DNA of 64,000 nucleotides from Chloroflexi bacterium ADurb.Bin180 (GTDB lineage Bacteria; Chloroflexota; Anaerolineae; UBA2200): assembly GCA_002070215.1 (NCBI GenBank), contig MWCV01000006.1, forward strand, positions 1 to 64,000, written 5' to 3'. The notes under the pieces are model-generated. The model ran no database searches. It saw only the letters and a list, made by a program, of their open reading frames with translations, and had not been told where the DNA came from. This document shows positions 58,141 to 64,000 of this stretch, in pieces. A program made the translations under genes and the position numbers. Within the stretch, counting starts at the first letter, position 1, and each line of letters starts with the position of its first letter.

Positions 58141-60519
58141 ATGACACTCGTCTACCTGGCCTCTGCCTGGCTGATGGGACTGTACATTGCCTCTCTGGTC
58201 AGCATTGCCCCCTGGCTGCCTGGAGTCATCGGCCTGCTCTGCTTTCTGGTAGCGCTCGCGCTGGTCCAACGTTTCCACACCCAACCAGAACAGGCATCGC
58301 TGCTTCGTCTGGTCTCGGCCTTGCTCATCTTTTTCGCTGCCGGCGTCTGGCGCTACCGGCTGGCCGAGCCAACCCTGCTGCCCGGGCCCCTTGCGGCGCT
58401 CAACGACGGCAAGCCGGTGTCCCTGCGGGGCGTCGTGGTCAACTACCCAACCGCTAAGGACCGCACTACTGAACTGCACGTGGCCGTATCAGCACGTGAC
58501 TTGGCAGACGGATGGGCGCCCAGCCGCGGCCTGGTGCTGGTTCAGGTGCCTAGCTTCTACGAGTATCACTATGGCGACGAGCTCGAGTTCCGGGGCACAC
58601 TGCGCACTCCCGGGGCACCGACAGCAGCGTTCTATCGGGACTGGCTGGCCAGGCAGGGCATTCACTCCACCATGAGCTACGCCAGCATCCGCGTGCTGGC
58701 CCACCACCGGGGCAATGCCTTGCTGGCCCTGCTCTATGCCATCAGGCTGCGCACCCACCAGTTCATCGCCTCGGCGCTGCCAGAACCGCAGGCCGCCCTG
58801 CTGAGCGGCATTCTGCTCGGCAGTGACGAGGGCATCCCCAGAACACTGATGGACCAGTTCGGCCGCGCTGGCACGGCCCATATCATTGCCATCTCCGGGT
58901 TCAACATCGCACTGGTTTCGGCAGCCCTGGTCAAAGTATCATCCCGCTTTCTCCAGCGTTATGTCGCCCTCGCCGTTTCAGTGGCTGCCATCGCCGTCTA
59001 TGCGATTCTGGTTGGCGCCGAGCCTCCGGTGGTGCGGGCGGCAATTATGGGCGGCCTGGCCGCCTTGGCGCTGATCGTCGGGCATCAGGCCGACGCACTG
59101 ACCAGCCTCTTTGCCTCGGCCTGGTTCATGACCCTCGCCCGGCCCTTTCTGCTGTGGGATATCAGCTTTCAGATTTCTTTTGCGGCAAGCCTCGGGCTGA
59201 TCCTCTACGGGGGCCGTCTGGCGTCTCTGGTCACCGCGGCACTGGCCAGAGTGACGTCGCTCCGGACCGCGGAACGTGTGGTTGCTCTGCTCAGCGACAC
59301 CGTGCTGACGACGGTCGCCGCACAGATCCTCGTGCTGCCGATCCTGGCCTACTACTTTGGCGGCGTCTCGCCGCTGGGGCTGCTGGCCAACCTGCTGGTT
59401 CTGCCGGTGCAACCGGCCATCGTCTACCTGGGCGGTTCGGCTGCCATGCTCGGGCAATTTCTGCGGCCGGTGGGCATTCTGCTGAGCTGGGCCGTCTGGG
59501 TTCCCCTCACCTACACCATTCGGGTTACGGAGACCATTGGCGGTTGGATTGGCAACCAGGCCTCGTCACAGACGGCATCGGCTGCTTCCGTGCTTGTCTA
59601 CTACTCCGTGCTGGCGATTCTGTCATTAGTGGTGAGCCGCCGGCAGCATCTGGTGGAGCAGGCACGCAAACTCATCGGTCAGCCTCGGGTGCGCAGAGGC
59701 ATGCTGGTCATTCTGGTAGCATTGCTCTGTCTGGTCTGGAGCGGGGTGGCGTCACTTCCCAGCCCCGTCCTGCGCGTGTCGTTTCTCGATGTCGGACAGG
59801 GCGACGCCATCTTGATACAGACCCCCTCTGGACAGCGGCTGCTGATTGACGGCGGGCCGAGCCCGGCGCAGCTTCTGGCAGCGCTGGGACGCCGTCTGCC
59901 TTTCTGGGATCGGCGCATCGACCTGGTCCTCTGCACCCACGCCCACGATGATCACTTGCGCGGTCTGCTGGCGGTGACGGATCGTTATCATGTGCGCACG
60001 GTGATCCGCGGGACCAGTGACTCCACTTCGGCCATTTCACTGGCCTGGCAAGCTCGGCTCAGGGAGCAAGAAATCGACGCTCTAGCCGTGAGCGATCCCA
60101 TTTGCATCGACCTGGGCGATGGTTTGAACCTGCAGGTCTGGCCAGTAGCCCAGCAAGATGGCTCCTGCCTCCTGGCGCGGTTGACCGGGCCAACGGCGCA
60201 GTTCCTCTTCACCGGCGACCTGGAGGCCGAGTCAATTCTGTCACTGGCCCGGGACGGCACGACACTGGCGAGCACAGTGCTCAAGGTGCCACACCATGGA
60301 AGCGCGCAGGGCCTCGACTCGCCTTTGCTCGATGCCGTGCAGCCGCAACTGGCGGTCATCTCGGTAGGCGCCGACAACAGGTTCGGCCATCCTGCCCCGT
60401 CGACGCTGGAGCTTCTCGCGGCACGGGCCATTCCTACCCTGCGCACCGACCTGTCGGGGGACATTGAGGTCACGGTAGACGCGCAAGGCTGGCATACCAG
60501 GACCGCTACTCGCCGGTAG
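58141..60519 (+). CDS. comEC: ComEC/Rec2 DNA-uptake channel protein
   Basis: The 792-residue competence protein has an N-terminal helix pair, an OB-like external domain (GVVVNYPTAKDRTTELHVAV), the Competence membrane domain (GTAHIIAISGFNIALVSAAL, VVRAAIMGGLAALALIVG) and a C-terminal metallo-beta-lactamase-type domain from about 540 (LDVGQGDAILIQTPSG, CTHAHDDHLRGLL, KVPHHGSAQG). In known species it passes single-stranded DNA across the inner membrane. comEA is not nearby. The DNA-degrading role of the last domain is inferred from the intact histidines. Confidence 0.94.
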   Translation: MTLVYLASAWLMGLYIASLVSIAPWLPGVIGLLCFLVALALVQRFHTQPEQASLLRLVSALLIFFAAGVWRYRLAEPTLLPGPLAALNDGKPVSLRGVVVNYPTAKDRTTELHVAVSARDLADGWAPSRGLVLVQVPSFYEYHYGDELEFRGTLRTPGAPTAAFYRDWLARQGIHSTMSYASIRVLAHHRGNALLALLYAIRLRTHQFIASALPEPQAALLSGILLGSDEGIPRTLMDQFGRAGTAHIIAISGFNIALVSAALVKVSSRFLQRYVALAVSVAAIAVYAILVGAEPPVVRAAIMGGLAALALIVGHQADALTSLFASAWFMTLARPFLLWDISFQISFAASLGLILYGGRLASLVTAALARVTSLRTAERVVALLSDTVLTTVAAQILVLPILAYYFGGVSPLGLLANLLVLPVQPAIVYLGGSAAMLGQFLRPVGILLSWAVWVPLTYTIRVTETIGGWIGNQASSQTASAASVLVYYSVLAILSLVVSRRQHLVEQARKLIGQPRVRRGMLVILVALLCLVWSGVASLPSPVLRVSFLDVGQGDAILIQTPSGQRLLIDGGPSPAQLLAALGRRLPFWDRRIDLVLCTHAHDDHLRGLLAVTDRYHVRTVIRGTSDSTSAISLAWQARLREQEIDALAVSDPICIDLGDGLNLQVWPVAQQDGSCLLARLTGPTAQFLFTGDLEAESILSLARDGTTLASTVLKVPHHGSAQGLDSPLLDAVQPQLAVISVGADNRFGHPAPSTLELLAARAIPTLRTDLSGDIEVTVDAQGWHTRTATRR

Positions 60520-60536
60520 CAGCAATCGCGGCCGCT

Positions 60537-60565
60537 TTGGCAAAGCCCGCAGCCAAAGGTATAAT
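60537..60565 (+). promoter_or_regulatory. Promoter of the SGNH-iorAB-pyrG unit
   Basis: TTGGCA (60537-60542), 17 bases, TATAAT (60560-60565). Ten bases separate it from the ATG at 60576, leaving a leader of only a few bases. Confidence 0.7.
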
Positions 60566-60575
60566 GTCTCCTGTC

Positions 60576-61526
60576 ATGGTCGCGTTGTGGTTGCTCGCTG
60601 GCTTCCTCTGTGCGGAGCTGCTTCTTCGCGCCCGCCACCGTACTCTGGACCTTGCCAGACCCACAGAGCTGAGGCCCGAGACACGCCAGTTGAGACCAGA
60701 GCAGACCCGTGCCGCCTTCAGCATTGTCTGCCTGGGCGATTCCAATACCTTCGGTGAGGCGCTGTCTTTCGAGCAAGCCTTTCCCGCGTTGCTGGAGGCC
60801 TTGCTCCGCAGCAAATCCCCTGGACCGGACATGGTCGTTGTCAATGCCGGCATCAGGGGAAACACGGCTGTGATGGGCCTGGAGCGCCTGACCACAGACG
60901 TACTCGCCTACAGGCCGCGCATCGTAATCAGCGCATTTGGAGCCAATGATGGTCACCTGGGAGAATGGCCTCTCGACAACTGCCGCGAGCAGCAGATGAC
61001 CCACAGAACTACTCCGCTCGGCCGGCTCGAAGCCTGGTTATTGCAGAGCCATCTTCTGCTGAGCCTGCGCACCCGCCTGAGCCGCACTCGGCGACCAGCA
61101 TCCGACGCCGCCTCCGCCGCTCTCGGCGATGGCGCTAGTCAGCCTCGCGTGTCTCTGCAGGGTTTTGCGCTGGCCCAGCGCCTGATCGCCGACCGGCTGC
61201 GGCGCGCTGGCTGCTCTGTCTTGTTCATGACCTCAACAGTACCCAACCCTGCCTGGACGAATCTGGTTGCCGCGGAACAGCATCAGGCATCGGTCTATGA
61301 GCAGTTCAACGAAACGGTCCGCACCCTGGCTGACGAACTGGCCGTACCGCTGATTGATCTGCAGAAGCTGCTCCAGCAGCAGACTCCCTCCGATTCGGCG
61401 ACGCTGATCGCTCCTGACGCGGTGCATCTGACGGCCAAGGGCCATCGTTTCGCCGCGGAACTCGTCCTGGAAACAATACAGCGCAGCGGTCTGCTGCCTG
61501 ATGACTCTACGGAGGCAGAGCAGTGA
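60576..61526 (+). CDS. SGNH/GDSL-type hydrolase, membrane-anchored
   Basis: The 316-residue protein has one N-terminal helix (MVALWLLAGFLCAELLL) and the SGNH blocks in order: I VCLGDSNTFGEAL (Ser), II NAGIRGNTAVM (Gly), III SAFGANDG (Asn), and V DAVHLTAKGH (Asp and His). Such enzymes cut esters of lipids or acetylated sugars at the cell surface. The ATG at 60576 follows the TATAAT; the ATG at 60564 overlaps it. It overlaps iorA by 4 bases (GTGA), though no functional link is obvious. Confidence 0.85.
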   Translation: MVALWLLAGFLCAELLLRARHRTLDLARPTELRPETRQLRPEQTRAAFSIVCLGDSNTFGEALSFEQAFPALLEALLRSKSPGPDMVVVNAGIRGNTAVMGLERLTTDVLAYRPRIVISAFGANDGHLGEWPLDNCREQQMTHRTTPLGRLEAWLLQSHLLLSLRTRLSRTRRPASDAASAALGDGASQPRVSLQGFALAQRLIADRLRRAGCSVLFMTSTVPNPAWTNLVAAEQHQASVYEQFNETVRTLADELAVPLIDLQKLLQQQTPSDSATLIAPDAVHLTAKGHRFAAELVLETIQRSGLLPDDSTEAEQ

Positions 61527-63331
61527 AACGATTCCTCTCTGGCAACGAAGCTGTCGCCTGGGGTGCCTGGGAGAGCGGGATAGTCGTAGCCGCCGCCTAT
61601 CCCGGCACTCCCAGCACAGAAATCCTCGAGACGCTGGCTCCCATGCCCGACGTCTACGCCGAGTGGTCGCCCAACGAGAAGGTAGCTATGGACGTTGCTA
61701 TCGGCGCAGCCTATGCTGGCAGCCGTGCCATGGCAGTGATGAAACACGTCGGCCTGAATGTGGCCGCCGATAGCTTCTTCTATGCCGCCATGACCGGGCT
61801 CGAGGCCGGGCTGGTCGTGGTCAATGCCGATGATCCGTTTATGCACAGCTCGCAGAACGAGCAGGACAACCGCCGCTACTGCAAGTTCGCCCGGGTGCCC
61901 TGTCTCGAGCCGACCGACAGCCAGGAGGCCCATGACCTCGTCGGTGCGGCTCTGAACATCAGCGAGCAGTTCGACACGCCGGTCATGCTGCGGTTGACCA
62001 CGCGCCTCTCCCATTCCAGCAGTGTGGTGGAACTCGAGGGAGTTCGGCCGCCACCACGCGCCGAAAGACCTACTTATCGCATTGATACCGCCAAGTACGT
62101 GATGGTCCCGGGGAACGCGCGCCGTCGTCACCCCGTCGCCGAGCAGCGTATCGCCCGGCTGGCCGAATTCGCCGAGACTTTCAGTTTCAATCAGCTCAAG
62201 ATGCGCGATACGAGCCTGGGCATTGTTTGCAGCGGCGTGGCCTACCAGTATGCCCGTGAAGTCTTTCCCGATGCCTCGGTACTCAAGCTTGGTATGACCT
62301 ACCCGATCCCTGCCAGGATGGTCCGTCAGTTCGCCAGACAGGTTGGTCGCCTCATCGTGATCGAAGAGTTGGACCCCTTCCTGGAGGAGGAAATCCGTTT
62401 GCTCGGCATTCCGGTGGAGGGCAAGAGCATCTTTCCCATCTGCGGTGAGTTGGACCAGTCCGTCGTTCGCGACAACGCGATCAAGGCCGGCCTCCTGCCG
62501 GCATCGGCTCTGATGCCCACGCCCCACCCCGACAAGATCCCTCTACCTCCGCGCCCGCCGATCCTCTGCCCGGGCTGCCCGCACCGCGGCGTACTCCATG
62601 TAGCCAACAAGCTTGGCCTGGTGGTCAACGGCGACATTGGCTGTTACACCCTGGCCTTTCTGCCACCGCTTGGCGCTGTACACACCTGCGGATGCATGGG
62701 GGCCAGCATTGGGGTAGCGCACGGCGTGGCCAAGGCCGGCATCTCCCAGCGCAATGTCGCCGTGCTGGGTGACTCGACCTTTTTCCACACCGGCCTGCCC
62801 GCCCTGCTGAACGTAGCCTACAACCGCAGCAACACCATCACCCTGATCCTGGACAACAGAACCACTGCTATGACCGGGCATCAACAGAACCCTGGCACCG
62901 GGCGCACCCTGCAGAATGCAGAGACAGCGCCGATTGACCTGGAGCCACTGGTCCATGCTCTGGGCATTGGCTTGGTGCACACTGTTGACTCATACGACCT
63001 CAAGGGGGTTGAGGCCGCCCTCAAGAACTGCCTCGACGCCAATGAGCCGGCGGTGATCATCGCCCGGCGCGAATGCGCGTTGATGCCAGAGGTCAGAAAG
63101 CAATGGGTGCCGCTGCGCGTCAACGCGGAGAAATGCAACGGCTGCGGGCTCTGTTTCCGCGTCGGCTGCCCGGCGGTGGTCAAGAGCGACGAAATCGACC
63201 CCAAGACCGGACGAGCCAAGGCTCGCATCGATAGTCAGCTCTGCACGGGCTGTGAGGTATGCGCGCAGGTCTGCGCTCGCAAAGCGATCCTGTTCCGGGC
63301 CCAACTGAATGAGGAAGGAGGAGAGAGATGA
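61523..63331 (+). CDS. iorA: Indolepyruvate:ferredoxin oxidoreductase, alpha subunit
   Basis: This subunit oxidises aryl pyruvates (from aromatic amino acids) to acyl-CoA with ferredoxin, using thiamine diphosphate. The 602-residue protein shows the pyrimidine-binding domain (AYPGTPSTEILETLA, EWSPNEKVAMDVAIG), a TPP domain (CPGCPHRGVLHVANK, GDIGCYTLAF, CGCMGASIGVAHG) and a C-terminal two-cluster ferredoxin (CNGCGLCFRVGCP, CTGCEVCAQVCARKA). The start is GTG at 61523. It overlaps iorB by 4 bases, as subunits of a complex. Confidence 0.95.
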   Translation: MKRFLSGNEAVAWGAWESGIVVAAAYPGTPSTEILETLAPMPDVYAEWSPNEKVAMDVAIGAAYAGSRAMAVMKHVGLNVAADSFFYAAMTGLEAGLVVVNADDPFMHSSQNEQDNRRYCKFARVPCLEPTDSQEAHDLVGAALNISEQFDTPVMLRLTTRLSHSSSVVELEGVRPPPRAERPTYRIDTAKYVMVPGNARRRHPVAEQRIARLAEFAETFSFNQLKMRDTSLGIVCSGVAYQYAREVFPDASVLKLGMTYPIPARMVRQFARQVGRLIVIEELDPFLEEEIRLLGIPVEGKSIFPICGELDQSVVRDNAIKAGLLPASALMPTPHPDKIPLPPRPPILCPGCPHRGVLHVANKLGLVVNGDIGCYTLAFLPPLGAVHTCGCMGASIGVAHGVAKAGISQRNVAVLGDSTFFHTGLPALLNVAYNRSNTITLILDNRTTAMTGHQQNPGTGRTLQNAETAPIDLEPLVHALGIGLVHTVDSYDLKGVEAALKNCLDANEPAVIIARRECALMPEVRKQWVPLRVNAEKCNGCGLCFRVGCPAVVKSDEIDPKTGRAKARIDSQLCTGCEVCAQVCARKAILFRAQLNEEGGER

Positions 63332-63939
63332 AAACGCTCAGCTTTCTCCTGGCTGGTGTAGGCGGGCAAGGAACCATCCTGGCCAGCGATGTGCTGGCAG
63401 CGGTAGGCCTTCACGCCGGCCACGACGTGAAAAAGTCAGAGGTGCACGGCATGGCTCAGCGCGGGGGCAGCGTGACGACCTACGTCCGCTGGGCCGACAC
63501 AGTGTATTCTCCTCTGATTGGCCCTGGCGAGGCGGACTATGTGCTCGCCTTTGAAAAGCTCGAAGTGCTGCGTTACGTGGAGATGATAAGCCCGGGCGGA
63601 GTCGTACTGGTCAATGACTATGTCATCTCGCCGCTTTCTGTGACCTCCGGCACCGACTCTTACCCCACTGACCAGCAGATCCTGACCATACTGGCGGCAG
63701 CCAGCTCCCAGGTTCATTTCGTGCCGGCCATGGCCCTGGCGGAGAGCCTGGGTAATCCGCGGGTGAACAACGTCGTGCTGCTGGGAGCTTTGTCTCATTT
63801 CCTCGGCGAGGTGCCGGTCGAAGCCTGGCTGCAAGCTCTCCGGGAGCGGGTGCCCCCCAGGCTGGTCGAGCTCAACGAGCGCGCCTTTTTGCTCGGCCGT
63901 AGCCAGTTTGGTGGCAACGACCCAGGGAAGACGCCATGA
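63328..63939 (+). CDS. iorB: Indolepyruvate:ferredoxin oxidoreductase, beta subunit
   Basis: The 203-residue gamma-domain type subunit has FLLAGVGGQGTILASDVLA, EVHGMAQRGGSVTTYVRW and AYVLAFEKLEVLRY-like DYVLAFEKLEVLRYVE, all family marks of IorB. It binds the alpha subunit. Its ATG overlaps the iorA stop (ATGA), and its stop overlaps the pyrG start in the same way. Confidence 0.95.
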   Translation: MKTLSFLLAGVGGQGTILASDVLAAVGLHAGHDVKKSEVHGMAQRGGSVTTYVRWADTVYSPLIGPGEADYVLAFEKLEVLRYVEMISPGGVVLVNDYVISPLSVTSGTDSYPTDQQILTILAAASSQVHFVPAMALAESLGNPRVNNVVLLGALSHFLGEVPVEAWLQALRERVPPRLVELNERAFLLGRSQFGGNDPGKTP

Positions 63940-64000
63940 CCAAGTACGTCTTTGTGACCGGTGGCGTGGTCAGCTCCGTGGGCAAAGGGGTCACCGCCGC
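63936..64000 (+). CDS. pyrG: CTP synthase, N-terminal part (cut by window edge)
   Basis: The visible 21 residues (TKYVFVTGGVVSSVGKGV and so on) match the very conserved start of CTP synthase, with its P-loop-like GGVVSSVGKG. The enzyme aminates UTP with glutamine. The ATG overlaps the iorB stop by 4 bases. Confidence 0.93.
   Translation, partial: MTKYVFVTGGVVSSVGKGVTA

Noticed and set aside
61295-62527. Open frame of 410 codons on the minus strand
   Set aside because: Shadow of the SGNH and iorA genes.

Overview
The window reads as a chromosomal segment of a bacterium from Chloroflexota, probably class Anaerolineae. This rests on overall gene character: secreted proteins with Thr/Pro-rich linkers after a lipobox, a membrane PIN-TRAM protein, indolepyruvate:ferredoxin oxidoreductase, a GlpA/FAD-oxidoreductase/DUF1667 cluster, and moderately high GC. 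No rRNA lies in the window, so the taxonomy is inference. There is no phage, insertion sequence or CRISPR array. About 90% of the window is coding, both edges cut a gene, and many genes overlap by 4 bases.

Layout. 1-10 kb: end of a PEP-synthase-like gene, a Cys-rich unknown, maf, a DDAH-like hydrolase, adenine deaminase, a Tat-lipoprotein binding protein, then a long structured leader followed by a YacL-type PIN-TRAM protein, a cytidylate-kinase-like protein, cysS and rlmB. 10-20 kb (all minus): a composite transport locus with MalF- and MalG-type permeases, one lipoprotein gene that fuses a MalE-type binding domain to two near-identical Bmp (nucleoside-type) domains, and a nucleoside-type ABC transporter (ATPase and two permeases). 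20-26 kb: tRNA-Arg, a small membrane protein, udk, an Amt-family protein without the two pore histidines, a phosphoribosyltransferase, thpR, secG, an orphan OppA-like protein and tRNA-Leu. 26-32 kb (minus): glpK, glpA with a BFD domain, an FAD oxidoreductase, DUF1667, panE. 32-46 kb: an apparently inactivated DNA-methyltransferase-like protein, a MATE exporter, an orphan MalK-type ATPase, rpsF-rpsR, a parvulin-type isomerase, rel, sbcC, a zinc alcohol dehydrogenase and an Old-Yellow-Enzyme-family reductase. 46-58 kb: divergent pentaheme cytochrome and ferric-reductase-like genes, a two-component pair, and a MacAB-type efflux operon with two tandem adaptor genes plus DUF5666 and DUF2680-like secreted proteins. 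58-64 kb: comEC, an SGNH hydrolase, iorA, iorB and the start of pyrG.

How the genes work together. The Bmp-type transporter, adenine deaminase and uridine kinase suggest nucleoside salvage. The MalFG permeases have no ATPase beside them, and the lone MalK at 36 kb is the natural partner. The gly cluster would phosphorylate and oxidise glycerol without oxygen, and IorAB would oxidise aryl pyruvates with ferredoxin, which fits an anaerobic fermenter of organic matter. The cytochrome and ferric-reductase-like pair share a divergent promoter region and may form one redox unit.

Promoters are unusually legible. I found more than twenty sites close to TTGACA-N17-TATAAT, several of which place the expected start of transcription at or within a few bases of the start codon (leaderless mRNAs). 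The most unusual content is the MalE-Bmp-Bmp fusion with its 540-bp identical internal repeat, the Amt-family and methyltransferase-like proteins that have lost key residues, the recently homogenised pair of efflux adaptors, and the four-hairpin leader at 5870-6162.
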